From Nonlabens dokdonensis DSW-6 (GTDB taxonomy: Bacteria; Bacteroidota; Bacteroidia; Flavobacteriales; Flavobacteriaceae): a stretch of DNA of 64,000 bases. The number at the start of each line of letters is the position of its first letter. Within the stretch, counting starts at the first letter, position 1. The translations under genes and the position numbers were made by a program. Below the pieces are notes generated by a model. That model made no database searches. It was given only the letters and a program-made list of their open reading frames with translations, and was not told the origin of the DNA. Below are positions 26,022-35,683 of the stretch, in pieces. Where the stretch lies: contig NC_020156.1 in NCBI RefSeq assembly GCF_000332115.1, positions 1,922,001 through 1,986,000 of the forward strand, in the 5' to 3' direction.

Positions 26022-27101
26022 ATGACTCAAGATATGATTACTACAGATATACTAATTATAGGTGCTGGACCTACAGGATTATTTACCGTTTTTGAAGCTG
26101 GATTATTAAAGCTTAAGTGCCATATTATTGATGCGCTGGCACAACCTGGTGGACAATGTTCTGAATTATATCCCAAAAAACCTATTTACGATATTCCTGG
26201 CTTTCCAGAGGTTTTAGCTGGTGATCTCGTTGATAATTTAATGAAACAAATTGAGCCTTTCCAGCCAGGATTTACTCTTGGAGAACGTGCTCAAACCATA
26301 GAAAAACAAGATGACGGTTCTTTTATAGTTACTACCAGCAAAGGCACTCAGCACCATGCAAAAGTAGTTGCGATAGCCGGTGGTTTAGGTTCTTTTGAAC
26401 CACGTAAACCAACTATTGAAGGAATAGAAAAGTACGAAGACAATGGGCTAGCTTACATGATTAAAGACCCAGAAGTATATCGTGACAAAAAAGTAGTCAT
26501 TGCTGGTGGAGGCGATTCTGCTTTAGACTGGTCCATTTTCTTGGCAGACGTTGCTGCTGAGGTAACCTTAGTTCATAGAAGAGAAGAATTCCGTGGTGCG
26601 TTAGATAGTGTAGAGAAAGTTCAAGACCTTGTAGATGAAAATAAAATACGATTAGTAACTCCTGCTGAAGTTCTTGATATTAAAGGAGAGGACAAAGTAG
26701 AGTCTGTTTTATTACAACATAATGATAAAGCTAAGAGAATGGAAGTCATCGAGTGTGATGCTTTTATTCCACTATTCGGTCTAGCTCCTAAATTAGGACC
26801 TATTGCAGATTGGGGCTTAGAAATTGAGAAAAATGCCATCAAAGTAGATAATACATTAGACTATCAAACAAATATCCCTGGAATTTATGCCATAGGAGAC
26901 GTCAATACCTATCCTGGTAAATTGAAACTCATTTTATGTGGTTTTCATGAAGCTACGTTAATGTGTCAAAGTGCTTACCAACGTATTTTTCCGGATAAGC
27001 GGTACGTAATGAAGTACACAACCGTTGGTGGCGTAAATGGCTTTGACGGTTCACGCAAAGAAGCCGAAAAAGCGGTAGTAAAAAAAATAGGAAATCACTA
27101 G
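26022..27101 (+). CDS. Thioredoxin-reductase-like ferredoxin-NADP+ reductase
   Basis: A 359-residue FAD/NADP oxidoreductase of the TrxR-like FNR family. FAD motif IIGAGPTGLFTVFE near residue 12, GGQCSELYP, NADP motif VIAGGGDSALDW, and ATG-type VNTYPGKLKLILCG near the C-terminus. It lacks the redox CxxC of true thioredoxin reductases (one Cys in GGQC). The next gene, 1 base away, encodes a 2Fe-2S ferredoxin, its likely partner. The pair may feed electrons to cobalamin reactivation by MetH or to sulfite reduction; the former is inferred from the neighbouring metH. Confidence 0.9.
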   Translation: MTQDMITTDILIIGAGPTGLFTVFEAGLLKLKCHIIDALAQPGGQCSELYPKKPIYDIPGFPEVLAGDLVDNLMKQIEPFQPGFTLGERAQTIEKQDDGSFIVTTSKGTQHHAKVVAIAGGLGSFEPRKPTIEGIEKYEDNGLAYMIKDPEVYRDKKVVIAGGGDSALDWSIFLADVAAEVTLVHRREEFRGALDSVEKVQDLVDENKIRLVTPAEVLDIKGEDKVESVLLQHNDKAKRMEVIECDAFIPLFGLAPKLGPIADWGLEIEKNAIKVDNTLDYQTNIPGIYAIGDVNTYPGKLKLILCGFHEATLMCQSAYQRIFPDKRYVMKYTTVGGVNGFDGSRKEAEKAVVKKIGNH

Positions 27102-27102
27102 A

Positions 27103-27423
27103 ATGGAAGACATTAACATCACTATTATTGATCGGGAGGGAATAGAGCATAAAGTTCTCGCGCCTACTGACATGAACATGAACCTCATGGAAGTGTGTAA
27201 ATCTTACGAGCTTCCTGTGCAGGCAGTTTGTGGTGGTATGGCTATGTGTGCCACTTGTCAATGTTATATCATTAGTGATCACGATCTAGGAGAACGAAAT
27301 GATGATGAGCAAGCGATGCTTTGGGAAGCAGATCATGTAAAAGATAACTCTCGATTAGGTTGCCAGATTCCCATTACAGAAGATTTAGATGGATTGATCG
27401 TGGAACTTGCTCCAGAAGATTAG
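27103..27423 (+). CDS. 2Fe-2S ferredoxin
   Basis: A 106-residue ferredoxin of adrenodoxin/ISC type. The cluster Cys pattern lies in AVCGGMAMCATCQC with a further Cys in LGCQIPI. The N-terminal IDREGIEHKVLAP and acidic C-terminus are usual. It is coupled to the ferredoxin reductase (1-base gap) and probably carries electrons from it. A small hairpin (27492-27512) sits in the gap to the next transcript. Confidence 0.93.
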   Translation: MEDINITIIDREGIEHKVLAPTDMNMNLMEVCKSYELPVQAVCGGMAMCATCQCYIISDHDLGERNDDEQAMLWEADHVKDNSRLGCQIPITEDLDGLIVELAPED

Positions 27424-27547
27424 TCTTGGTTCTGAACCAGTCTTAGAATCTGTTAGAGAAAATACCAAATATTGATAAATGACAAGCTGATTGTCTTCAT
27501 TACGTGAAGACATTGAAATAAATTCAGCGTGACAATAACAAATTTAT

Positions 27548-27578
27548 TTGCATAAGAAACTTCTGTAGTCCATATTTG
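27548..27578 (+). promoter_or_regulatory. Promoter of the metH-metF operon
   Basis: TTG (27548-27550), 20-base spacer, CATATTTG (27571-27578). Transcription near 27585 starts just ahead of the SAM-I riboswitch. Confidence 0.65.
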
Positions 27579-27600
27579 TATTGTTCTTTTAAATTATGAC

Positions 27601-27702
27601 GTTATAAAGAAAGGTTGAGGGATTAGACCCATTGAAACCTTGGCAACCCTACAGTATTGTAGAAGGTGCCTCATTCTACCACCATATTTGTGGACAGATA
27701 AC
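27601..27702 (+). ncRNA. SAM-I (S-box) riboswitch controlling metH
   Basis: The leader contains GAGGGATTAGACCCATTGAA, ACCTTGGCAACC, AAGGTGCC and ACAGATAA in the order and spacing of the S-box class. GTTAT (27601-27605) pairs with ATAAC (27698-27702) to close P1, and two internal hairpins (CTACAGTATTGTAG and CCACCATATTTGTGG) are visible. It lies between the metH promoter and coding region and should repress metH-metF when SAM is plentiful. A dispersed palindrome copy at 27757 sits downstream; whether it helps termination is unknown. The remainder of the 27424-27857 gap has no gene. Confidence 0.88.
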
Positions 27703-27756
27703 AATACGATTCTTAAAAATCTATCCTTTCTTTTTTATTATTTACTTTTTTGTTCT

Positions 27757-27772
27757 CGCTTTCGCGAAAGCG
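27757..27772. repeat. Dispersed palindrome between the SAM-I riboswitch and metH
   Basis: A perfect CGCTTTCGCGAAAGCG 55 bases past the riboswitch; it could serve as an expression-platform stem but lacks a following T-run. Confidence 0.95.
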
Positions 27773-27857
27773 GAACAGTACTAAGTATTTACCTACTTCA
27801 TAATTTTCTAGAATGTAATAGCAAACTATAAAATATTTGCCTTAACGAAAAGAAAAA

Positions 27858-28880
27858 ATGAAGAAAGAATCCATTTACGATGCAGTGAAAAACAGAATTC
27901 TTGTGCTCGACGGAGCGATGGGAACCATGTTACAGAAACATAAATTTGAAGAAGATGACTTTAGAGGTGATCGTTTTAAAAACCATCCATGCGATGTAAA
28001 AGGAAATAACGATTTACTTTCCATTACACAACCAGAAGCGATTGCGGCTGTTCATAGAGCCTATTTTGAAGCAGGAGCAGATATTGTAGAGACAAATACC
28101 TTCTCTGCAACTACCATCGCCATGGCAGATTATGAAATGGAATTTCTAGTGGACGAACTCAATGAGCAAAGCGCGATCATCGCAAAACAGGTGGCCGACG
28201 AGTTTACAGCTCGTGAGCCTCACAAACCTAGATATGTAGCTGGTGCGATAGGTCCAACTAATAAAACAGCCAGCATGTCTCCAGATGTTAATGATCCTGG
28301 TTATCGTGCCATTACCTTTGACGAATTAAGAATTGCATATAAACAGCAAGCCGCAGCTTTGGTAAAAGGTGGCGTAGATGTATTACTAGTAGAAACCATA
28401 TTTGATACCTTAAATGCAAAAGCAGCATTATTTGCTATTGAGGAATTAAAAGAGGAGCTAGGTAAAGACATTCCCGTAATGGTAAGCGGTACAATAACAG
28501 ATGCTTCCGGAAGAACTTTAAGTGGCCAGACTGCTGAGGCTTTTTTAATTTCAATCGAGCATATTCCTTTATTATCGATAGGTTTTAATTGTGCGCTCGG
28601 TGCAAAACAATTGACGCCTTATTTAGAGTCAGTTTCTAGTAAATCAAATTATGGGATCAGTGCTTATCCTAATGCTGGATTGCCTAATGCTTTTGGAGAA
28701 TACGATGAAACTCCAGAGCAAATGGCATCTCAAATTAAAGAGTATTTAGATAAATCATTGATCAATATTGTAGGTGGATGTTGTGGTACATCACCTGCTC
28801 ACATAAAAGCCATTGCAGATATAGCAGCACAATACCAACCTAGATATATCCAAAACACTAAAACTACTGCTCATGTCTAA
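27858..28880 (+). CDS. metH: Methionine synthase, homocysteine-binding half
   Basis: A 340-residue protein equal to the first module of cobalamin-dependent MetH. It begins [11 protein letters not shown] after a short lead and carries the zinc ligands GFNCALG and [11 protein letters not shown]. It binds homocysteine as a thiolate for methyl transfer. The remaining modules are encoded by the next gene, which overlaps by 8 bases; such a split MetH is usual in Flavobacteriia. Expression is set by the SAM-I riboswitch. Confidence 0.95.
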   Translation: MKKESIYDAVKNRILVLDGAMGTMLQKHKFEEDDFRGDRFKNHPCDVKGNNDLLSITQPEAIAAVHRAYFEAGADIVETNTFSATTIAMADYEMEFLVDELNEQSAIIAKQVADEFTAREPHKPRYVAGAIGPTNKTASMSPDVNDPGYRAITFDELRIAYKQQAAALVKGGVDVLLVETIFDTLNAKAALFAIEELKEELGKDIPVMVSGTITDASGRTLSGQTAEAFLISIEHIPLLSIGFNCALGAKQLTPYLESVSSKSNYGISAYPNAGLPNAFGEYDETPEQMASQIKEYLDKSLINIVGGCCGTSPAHIKAIADIAAQYQPRYIQNTKTTAHV

Positions 28881-31800
28881 AGAATTCCGTCCTTTGAAGT
28901 TAAGCGGTCTCGAGCCGCTGGTTATCACTCCTGAGAGTAATTTTGTAAACGTAGGAGAACGTACTAACGTTGCTGGTTCTAAAAAGTTTCTCAGATTAAT
29001 AAAAGAAGATAAATTTGATGAAGCGCTAGAAGTTGCTAGAGATCAAGTAGAAAATGGTGCACAAATTATTGATATCAATATGGACGATGGACTTATTGAT
29101 GGAAAGGCCGCCATGGTTCGGTTTTTAAACCTTATTGCAGCAGAGTCAGACATTACTAGAGTTCCTATAATGATTGATAGCTCTAAGTGGGAAATTATAG
29201 AAGCAGGATTGCAGGTTGTACAGGGAAAATGTGTCGTTAATTCCATCAGCCTAAAAGAAGGTGAAGAAGAATTTATACGTCATGCCAAAGCCATAAAAAG
29301 ATACGGTGCAGCAGTTATAGTTATGGCATTTGATGAAGTAGGACAAGCAGACAACTATGAACGCAGAATTGAAATTGCAAAGCGCAGCTATGATCTATTA
29401 GTAGAAAAAGTAAACTTTGCTCCAGAAGATATCATTTTTGACCTCAATATTTTTCCAGTTGCTACAGGTATGGAAGAGCACAAACTCAACGCGCTAGATT
29501 TTATTAATGGAACACGATGGGTAAAAGAAAATTTACCACACGCGAGTGTAAGTGGTGGAGTGAGTAATGTGAGTTTTAGCTTCAGAGGTAACAATACCGT
29601 ACGAGAAGCGATGCACAGTGCTTTTTTATACCACGCTATCAAAGCAGGAATGAATATAGGTATTGTTAATCCTGCATTGTTAGAAGTCTATGACGATATT
29701 GATAAAGAATTACTAGAACATGTAGAAGATGTTTTATTAAATAGAAAAGAAGATGCTACAGAAAGACTCCTAGATTATGCAGAGTCGGTTACTCAAACTG
29801 TTAGAGTTTCAACCATAGATAACAGTTGGAGAGAACTGCCTTTACAAGACCGTATTACTCGATCATTGGTCAAAGGAATCGATGCTTTTATCGTAGAAGA
29901 TGTGGAAGAAGCAAGATTATCTGTAAAAAGGCCTATTGAAGTGATAGAAGGCCACCTCATGACCGGTATGAATGTGGTAGGAGACTTATTCGGTAGTGGG
30001 AAGATGTTTTTACCACAAGTGGTTAAAAGTGCTCGTGTTATGAAACGTGCTGTGGCGCATTTATTGCCATTTATTGAAGAAGAAAAACTCAGACTCCAGG
30101 CCCCTAAATCCCCTAAGGGGACTTTTTCTTCTTGGCAAACTGCCAATCCGATTGCCTACGGCATTCTTAAAGAGCGTGTTAAGGCTAGTCGCCTCAATCC
30201 TACTGAGGCTGAGGCTAAACTTTGGGAGCATTTGAGCAATAAGAAATTAGATGGATACAAGTTTAGAAGAGAACATATAATTGGAATGTATATCGCAGAT
30301 TTTGTTTGTCTGAAGGAAAATTTAGTAATTGAAGTAGATGGCGGTTATCATAACGATCTAGAACAACAAGAAAAAGATAAAGAAAGAACCGAGTGGCTCA
30401 ACGATCACGGCTTCAAAGTCATTAGATTCACAAATAAAGATGTGCTTCAGAACATCGAATTTGTTCTTGACTCTGTCAAGAACAAACTCGAAAAAGTCCC
30501 CTTTGGGGATTCAGGGGCTGGGAAAGTGCTTATGGCAACCGTAAAAGGTGATGTTCACGATATTGGAAAAAATATTGTTTCGGTGGTTTTGGCTTGTAAT
30601 AATTACGAGATTATTGATTTAGGAGTTATGGTGCCGCCAGAAAAAATTCTAGATGCTGCCATAGAACACAATGTAGATATCATTGGTTTGAGTGGTTTGA
30701 TAACGCCATCGCTGGACGAAATGGTTTATCTCGCCAAAGAAATGAAACGTCGCGATTTTAAAGTCCCGCTTATGATAGGCGGTGCGACTACTTCGCGCGC
30801 GCATACCGCTGTAAAAATTGATCCAGAGTACGATTGCACGGTGGTTCATGTAAATGATGCGAGTCGTGCGGTAACTATTGCTGGAGAAATTATTGAGAAG
30901 AAGGATGGTGGTCATCTCGCTTTCGCGAAAGCGAAAAAAGAAGAATACACCAAACTAAGAACTGACTTTTTAGGAAGAGCTAAGAAAAAAGAGTTTTCAA
31001 AATTAGAGCAAGCTCGCAAGAACAAATTAGCTTTAGATTGGAATAATTTTGAGGCTGTAAAACCAAAAAAACTTGGCGTTCACACTCTTGATGAGATCGA
31101 TTTTAATGAATTGAAAGACTACATCGATTGGTCGCCATTTTTTAGAAGCTGGGATCTACACGGTCGCTATCCAGATATTTTAACTGATGAGGTCGTAGGC
31201 GAGCAAGCGACAGAACTCTTTAAAGATGCTCAAGAAATGCTTTCTCAAATCATTGAAGAGAATTGGCTTGAAGCCAAAGCTGTTTATGGACTTTTTCCTG
31301 CTAATTCAGTTAATGATGACGATATAAAAGTAACCAGCGATCAAGAATACATTTTTAGAACATTAAGGCAACAATCTAAAAAAGCAGCAGGAAAACCCAA
31401 CATTGCTCTTGCCGATTTTATCGCACCACAATCAATTGACAAACAAGATTATATAGGAGCGTTTTGCGTTACTACAGGTTTTGGTGTGGCTGAAAAAGCA
31501 AAAGAATTTGAAAAGGATCATGACGATTATAATTCCATCATGCTCAAAGCTCTCGCAGATCGATTTGCAGAAGCACTTGCAGAGTACCTACACTTGAGAA
31601 TACGTAAAGAATTTTGGGGTTATGCTAGTGATGAGAATCTAGCAAATGACTCCTTGATTAAAGAAGAATACAAAGGAATACGTCCAGCGCCAGGATATCC
31701 AGCCTGTCCAGATCATTTGGAGAAATTGACGATTTGGGAATTACTCGATGTAGAAAAACATACAGGTGTGACCTTAACGGATAGTCTTGCCATGTGGCCA

Positions 31801-31956
31801 GCAGCAAGTGTTTCTGGATATTATATAGGTCATCCAGAAGCAAAGTACTTCGGTCTTGGGAAAATCAAGGAAGATCAAGTAGCAGATTATGCAAATCGAA
31901 AAGGCATCTCCACGGAGAAAGCTACAAAATGGCTCAATCCCAACATCGCCGATTAA
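28873..31956 (+). CDS. metH: Methionine synthase, folate/cobalamin/activation half, with inserted DUF559 domain
   Basis: A 1027-residue protein. Residues 10-290 form the pterin-binding barrel ([16 protein letters not shown]), followed by the cobalamin cap. The Rossmann cobalamin domain has [10 protein letters not shown] with the His ligand at 562, and the C-terminal activation domain contains [12 protein letters not shown] near 937. Between cap and Rossmann domain, residues about 410-549 are foreign: a DUF559/Vsr-like nuclease domain ([13 protein letters not shown] at 442, ADF with Asp476, VIEVDGG with Glu487 and Asp489). The insertion keeps the frame and is flanked by inverted repeats at 30100 and 30491. 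Residues within LAFAKAKK further on come from a dispersed palindrome. MetH motifs around the insertion are intact, so the enzyme is probably functional. Confidence 0.93.
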   Translation: MSKEFRPLKLSGLEPLVITPESNFVNVGERTNVAGSKKFLRLIKEDKFDEALEVARDQVENGAQIIDINMDDGLIDGKAAMVRFLNLIAAESDITRVPIMIDSSKWEIIEAGLQVVQGKCVVNSISLKEGEEEFIRHAKAIKRYGAAVIVMAFDEVGQADNYERRIEIAKRSYDLLVEKVNFAPEDIIFDLNIFPVATGMEEHKLNALDFINGTRWVKENLPHASVSGGVSNVSFSFRGNNTVREAMHSAFLYHAIKAGMNIGIVNPALLEVYDDIDKELLEHVEDVLLNRKEDATERLLDYAESVTQTVRVSTIDNSWRELPLQDRITRSLVKGIDAFIVEDVEEARLSVKRPIEVIEGHLMTGMNVVGDLFGSGKMFLPQVVKSARVMKRAVAHLLPFIEEEKLRLQAPKSPKGTFSSWQTANPIAYGILKERVKASRLNPTEAEAKLWEHLSNKKLDGYKFRREHIIGMYIADFVCLKENLVIEVDGGYHNDLEQQEKDKERTEWLNDHGFKVIRFTNKDVLQNIEFVLDSVKNKLEKVPFGDSGAGKVLMATVKGDVHDIGKNIVSVVLACNNYEIIDLGVMVPPEKILDAAIEHNVDIIGLSGLITPSLDEMVYLAKEMKRRDFKVPLMIGGATTSRAHTAVKIDPEYDCTVVHVNDASRAVTIAGEIIEKKDGGHLAFAKAKKEEYTKLRTDFLGRAKKKEFSKLEQARKNKLALDWNNFEAVKPKKLGVHTLDEIDFNELKDYIDWSPFFRSWDLHGRYPDILTDEVVGEQATELFKDAQEMLSQIIEENWLEAKAVYGLFPANSVNDDDIKVTSDQEYIFRTLRQQSKKAAGKPNIALADFIAPQSIDKQDYIGAFCVTTGFGVAEKAKEFEKDHDDYNSIMLKALADRFAEALAEYLHLRIRKEFWGYASDENLANDSLIKEEYKGIRPAPGYPACPDHLEKLTIWELLDVEKHTGVTLTDSLAMWPAASVSGYYIGHPEAKYFGLGKIKEDQVADYANRKGISTEKATKWLNPNIAD
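30100..30127 (+). repeat. Left inverted repeat of the DUF559 insertion
   Basis: 28 bases including CCCCTAAATCCCC and GGGGACTTTTT, the mirror of 30491-30518 with two mismatches. Confidence 0.9.
30491..30518 (-). repeat. Right inverted repeat of the DUF559 insertion
   Basis: 28 bases including AAAAAGTCCCC and GGGGATTCAGGGGC, the mirror of 30100-30127. Confidence 0.9.
30918..30933. repeat. Dispersed palindrome inside metH
   Basis: A perfect copy read in frame as Ala-Phe-Ala-Lys-Ala within the linker after the cobalamin domain. Confidence 0.95.
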
Positions 31957-31980
31957 TATTAAGGACACTAAGCACAACAA

Positions 31981-32934
31981 ATGAAAATTACCAAACATAT
32001 ACAAAAGGCTACAAAGCCACTTTTTAGCTTTGAGATCATTCCGCCAGTGAAGGGAAAGTCTATAAAACAATTGTACGACAACATCGATCCTTTGATGGAG
32101 TTTAAACCACCATTTATTGATGTAACAACCTCACGAGAAGAGTTCATTTATCTAGAAAAAGAAAACGGATTGCTTGAAAAACGACTGACTAGAATGCGTC
32201 CTGGAACTCTTGGAATATGCGCTTCTATACAAAACAGGTATCATGTAGATACTGTGCCGCACTTGCTTTGTGGTGGTTTTACTAAGCAGGAAACCGAGTA
32301 TTTGCTAGTCGATTGTCAGTATTTAGGAATCGATAATGTCATGGCTTTACGTGGCGATGCACGAAAAGAGGAACGTCGCTTTGAAAAGACTACTGATGGA
32401 CATGAGTATGCCATCGATCTAGTAAAGCAAATTCAAAAGCTTAATGAAGGAAGTTATTTGCATGAAGTAATTGAGATTACTTGCGATGTCGATTTCTGTA
32501 TAGGTGTTGCCGGCTATCCAGAAAAGCATGAGGAATCGCCATCTATGAAAAGCGATCTTAAAAGGCTTAAAGAAAAGGTAGATGCCGGCGCAGATTATGT
32601 GGTCACACAAATGTTTTTTGATAATCAGAAGTATTTTGAGTTTGTAAAATGTGCACGTGCAGCAGGAATTCAAGTTCCTATTATTCCAGGAATTAAACCG
32701 CTAGCGACTAAGAAACATTTGAATCTCTTGCCACAAACCTTTAATTTAGACTTACCAGAAACTCTTGTTGAAGCTGTCGAATCCTGTAAAAATAATAAAG
32801 AGGTAAGACAGGTAGGAGTCGAGTTTTGTATTGAGCAATGCAAAGAACTTCTCGCGCACGATGTTCCAGTATTACATTTTTATAGCATGGGCAAAAGTGA
32901 TAATATTGAGTCAATTGCAAGAGCTATTTTTTAA
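31981..32934 (+). CDS. metF: Methylenetetrahydrofolate reductase
   Basis: A 317-residue FAD enzyme of the MetF family that reduces 5,10-methylene-THF to 5-methyl-THF, the methyl donor for MetH. It begins KPLFSFEIIPPVKGKS and includes GIDNVMALRGDAR and ADYVVTQMFFDN, the usual folate and FAD motifs. It lies 24 bases after metH, so the methyl supply and its use are on one riboswitch-controlled transcript. Confidence 0.97.
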   Translation: MKITKHIQKATKPLFSFEIIPPVKGKSIKQLYDNIDPLMEFKPPFIDVTTSREEFIYLEKENGLLEKRLTRMRPGTLGICASIQNRYHVDTVPHLLCGGFTKQETEYLLVDCQYLGIDNVMALRGDARKEERRFEKTTDGHEYAIDLVKQIQKLNEGSYLHEVIEITCDVDFCIGVAGYPEKHEESPSMKSDLKRLKEKVDAGADYVVTQMFFDNQKYFEFVKCARAAGIQVPIIPGIKPLATKKHLNLLPQTFNLDLPETLVEAVESCKNNKEVRQVGVEFCIEQCKELLAHDVPVLHFYSMGKSDNIESIARAIF

Positions 32935-33027
32935 TTTAAAAAGATTTTTAGCCCTTTAATCGATTAAATTCGAGATAGGTTTACATTGATTGATTTTTGG
33001 ATACTTTTCTATCGTAGTTTCGTTTAT

Positions 33028-34134
33028 ATGTTTAAAACGTGTTTAGGTTTATTAATTTGTCTCGCTTTCGCGAAAGCGGTTACCGCACAAACTACAGAAG
33101 AATTTCCAAAAGTGGCAACGCTAGACGCCTCTTTTTTATATGGTTCGATATTAGAACACAATCCGGATATCGCACACTTAATCACTGATCATCCTACAGG
33201 AATTTTATTGAGTTACAATCGCAAAACCTTTGGTGAAGAAGAATGGCAATCTAGATTTGGGTTTCCAGATTGGGGTTTTAGTGCGGCTTACCAAGACATG
33301 AAAACCTACGAGTTGGGTGAGGCTTACAGCGCTTATGCTCATTATAATTTTCATTTTTTCAATCGTAATTTCCAATTGAGAATAGGTCAAGGGCTTGCTT
33401 ATGTGACAAAGCCTTTTGATGAGATTGAGAATCCGCGAAACAATGCTTATGGTTCTACGATTACAAGTACTACTTACCTCAATGCGGTTTACAGAAAAGA
33501 GAATATTGTAAAAGGATTAGGTTTTCACGCTGGCGCAACTATCATTCATTATTCTAATGCAAATGTGAGAGCACCTAATAATTCTACAAACACTTGGTTT
33601 TTTCAAGCTGGATTGAACTATACGTTGAATAAAGAAAATATTCCAGAATTCAAGATTTGGGAGAAAAGAAAATATTCTGAGCCTATTCATTACAACTTTG
33701 TTGCAAGAACTGGATTTAATGAAAGTGATTACCGTGGTAGTGGACAGTTTCCGTTTTACGACTTTTCATTTTATGCCGATAAAAGAATCAATATTAAGAG
33801 TAGTTTAAATGCAGGAACAGAAGTTTTTATAAGTGAATTTCTTAAAGAATATAGAGACTATCAGGCTAATAGTTTTCTAGAAGAAGGAATTACTGGCGAT
33901 GAAAACTTCCAGCGAGTGGGCGTTTTTATAGGTCATGAATTGCATTTGGGTAAAACCAGTGTTTTGACACAATTCGGTTATTATGTGTATTGGCCTATAC
34001 CATTTGAATCTCGTATTTATAATAGAATGGGATTGCAAAGAAGACTTACAGATCATGTTTTTGCAAGTTTAACGCTCAAATCTCATGGCGCTGCGGCTGA
34101 AGGTGTGAGTTTTGGAATAGGATATAGATTATGA
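33028..34134 (+). CDS. Acyloxyacyl hydrolase/PagL-like outer-membrane lipid A deacylase
   Basis: A 368-residue exported beta-barrel. The preferred ATG at 33028 starts a signal peptide MFKTCLGLLICLAFAKAVTA; a TTG 42 bases upstream would extend it. The core AFAKA of that signal is encoded by a dispersed palindrome copy. The catalytic pair of PagL-type enzymes is visible as IIHYSNAN (His174, Ser176). Many alternating strands follow. It may trim acyl chains from lipopolysaccharide at the outer membrane. It overlaps the next gene by 4 bases (ATGA). Confidence 0.85.
   Translation: MFKTCLGLLICLAFAKAVTAQTTEEFPKVATLDASFLYGSILEHNPDIAHLITDHPTGILLSYNRKTFGEEEWQSRFGFPDWGFSAAYQDMKTYELGEAYSAYAHYNFHFFNRNFQLRIGQGLAYVTKPFDEIENPRNNAYGSTITSTTYLNAVYRKENIVKGLGFHAGATIIHYSNANVRAPNNSTNTWFFQAGLNYTLNKENIPEFKIWEKRKYSEPIHYNFVARTGFNESDYRGSGQFPFYDFSFYADKRINIKSSLNAGTEVFISEFLKEYRDYQANSFLEEGITGDENFQRVGVFIGHELHLGKTSVLTQFGYYVYWPIPFESRIYNRMGLQRRLTDHVFASLTLKSHGAAAEGVSFGIGYRL
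33063..33078. repeat. Dispersed palindrome forming part of a signal peptide
   Basis: A perfect copy encoding Ala-Phe-Ala-Lys-Ala at residues 13-17 of the PagL-like preprotein. Confidence 0.95.
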
Positions 34135-34910
34135 AGATGAATTATAAATTTACTCAAGCATTTTACTGGCCGTCATTACTATTGATATTGTTTGTTATCT
34201 CCTGTGATTCAGAAGATGGTTTGAACTGTACTCAAGCTGCTGGTGACTTTATCGAACAAGAATATGAGTTAGAGTCTTTTGATAAGATCTTGGTTTTTGA
34301 ACGTTTGAAACTGACCGTAAAAGATGGACCAATTCAAAAAGTAGTGGTAAAAACTGGAGAGAACCTTTTAAATGATGTGGATGTTACCGTAAATGATGGT
34401 AGACTAGAAGTCGTTAATAATAACGGCTGCAACCTTGTTAGAGATTATGGAATCACCGAGGTTGTAGTCACGTCGCCCAATATTACTGAGATAAGATCCA
34501 GTACTGGAGAAGACGTGCGGTCAGAAGGTGTTTTAGGCTGGGATAATCTAACGTTACTTTCTAACGATGGCCCAGAAGAGGATTTTTATCATTCTACGGG
34601 AGATTTTAGATTGCAACTGGATGTTCTAAACCTTACTATCAATACTAATAAACTAAGCAATTTCTATCTTTCAGGAACTGTAGAAAATGCCGATTTCAAT
34701 TGGGATGAAGGCGATGGAAGGCTGATTGCAAATGATCTAATTATTCAAAATGCGCAGATCTTTCATCGTGGGACAGCTTCTTGGAATGTGGACGTAAGAG
34801 AGAATATATCTGGGATCATAAATGGTTACGGCGATGTTATCTTGAAATCAAGACCTACCACCGTGGATGTTCAAGAAACCTGGCAAGGAAGATTGGTTAT
34901 TGATAACTAA
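34131..34910 (+). CDS. Lipoprotein with DUF2807 (head GIN) beta-helix domain
   Basis: A 259-residue lipoprotein (lipobox VISC, Cys25). The mature part begins with FDKILVFERLKLTVKDG and has repeated short strands (EVVVTSPNITEIRSSTGEDV) typical of the DUF2807 putative auto-adhesive beta-helix domain. It is coupled to the PagL-like gene by a 4-base overlap, suggesting joint envelope roles. The function of DUF2807 proteins is not established. Confidence 0.88.
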   Translation: MKMNYKFTQAFYWPSLLLILFVISCDSEDGLNCTQAAGDFIEQEYELESFDKILVFERLKLTVKDGPIQKVVVKTGENLLNDVDVTVNDGRLEVVNNNGCNLVRDYGITEVVVTSPNITEIRSSTGEDVRSEGVLGWDNLTLLSNDGPEEDFYHSTGDFRLQLDVLNLTINTNKLSNFYLSGTVENADFNWDEGDGRLIANDLIIQNAQIFHRGTASWNVDVRENISGIINGYGDVILKSRPTTVDVQETWQGRLVIDN

Positions 34911-34927
34911 AAGGGATATTATGTTCT

Positions 34928-34943
34928 CGCTTTCGCGAAAGCG
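34928..34943. repeat. Dispersed palindrome, intergenic copy
   Basis: A perfect copy 18 bases after the DUF2807 stop, just ahead of a terminator hairpin. Confidence 0.95.
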
Positions 34944-34953
34944 AAAACTAAAA

Positions 34954-34987
34954 AAAGCACCTCGATTAATTAAAACCGAAGTGCTTT
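34954..34987. terminator. Bidirectional terminator between convergent genes
   Basis: An 11-bp stem with one mismatch (AAAGCACCTCG and CGAAGTGCTTT) and a 12-base loop, with A and T runs on both sides, between the convergent DUF2807 and DUF2911 genes. Confidence 0.75.
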
Positions 34988-35005
34988 CTATTCAAAAGAA
35001 TTTTT

Positions 35006-35590
35006 TTATTTCAATACGATAGGAAGTTCTGTCCTGTATTTTCCCCATCCAGTTTTAAGGTGAACTGTGTTGTCTTTATTAGGAGAATACATGGTAATGC
35101 TTAATTGCTCCAAACTTTCACTATCCATAGTTACAGGAACGGAAACCGTTACCACATCAAGTTCTGGCTTGTGAGAATAATTTCCCCAACCGTCATTTTC
35201 TGAATTGATATGGAACGTCCATTCTTTTTCTGTAGGAGTTACTACGATAGAATAACGGCCAGCTTTAACTAGTTTATCGCCTATCATTGCGTCTTGCATC
35301 AACAATAGCTCTGTACTTTCATTGGCACCCAATCTCCAGGACTTACCGTAAACAGTAATGCCATCTTTTTTCTTGTCTTCAGTAGTAAATATGTTTCTAT
35401 CTTTTAAGCTAGGTCTGCCATAAAGAACTCTAATTTTAGGCTCAGTAACACCTTTTCTAAAGGCACGTTTTGCAGCATCTGCAGGAAAGAATGCAGCATC
35501 CATCGGGCTTTTATCTACAGGACTAAATTCTTGTGCGTAAAGTGATGAAGTAGATAAGATTACCGCAAGTAATAAAATGTATTTTTTCAT
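35006..35590 (-). CDS. DUF2911 family exported protein
   Basis: A 194-residue protein with a signal peptide (MKKYILLLAVILSTSSLYAQ) and the DUF2911 core: KIRVLYGRPSLKDRNIF, WRLGANESTELL, GRYSIVVTP and WGNYSHKPELDVV. These proteins are common in Bacteroidota and of unknown function, presumably periplasmic or surface-located. It stands alone, convergent to the PagL-like operon. Confidence 0.9.
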   Translation of the reverse strand: MKKYILLLAVILSTSSLYAQEFSPVDKSPMDAAFFPADAAKRAFRKGVTEPKIRVLYGRPSLKDRNIFTTEDKKKDGITVYGKSWRLGANESTELLLMQDAMIGDKLVKAGRYSIVVTPTEKEWTFHINSENDGWGNYSHKPELDVVTVSVPVTMDSESLEQLSITMYSPNKDNTVHLKTGWGKYRTELPIVLK

Positions 35591-35683
35591 GATAAAGTTT
35601 TTAATTGGCTTTAAAAATAGACACTACATATCACGAAAACTTCACTTTAACAATACTCTATGATTCGGTTTTTTGAAATTCTG

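Larger units (their letters stand above)
30100..30518 (+). mobile_element. In-frame DUF559 insertion element within metH
   Basis: About 419 bp with a reading frame for a DUF559 nuclease-like domain, bounded by inverted repeats. The left repeat (30100-30127) and the reverse complement of the right (30491-30518) agree at 26 of 28 positions. Each holds an inner CCCC-GGGG stem (CCCCTAAGGGG and CCCCTTTGGGG). Both ends are read through in the metH frame (APKSPKGTF and VPFGDSGAG) without stops. No transposase or splice motifs are present. I interpret it as a selfish nuclease ORF that tolerates insertion in host genes. Mobility is inferred. Confidence 0.8.

Noticed and set aside
27757..27772. Palindromes as intrinsic terminators
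   Set aside because: Most copies lack a T-run and several lie inside genes, so termination cannot be their general role.
30100..30518. Intein in MetH
   Set aside because: The insert has no N-terminal Cys/Ser, no splicing blocks and no C-terminal His-Asn; it holds only a DUF559-type domain between inverted repeats.
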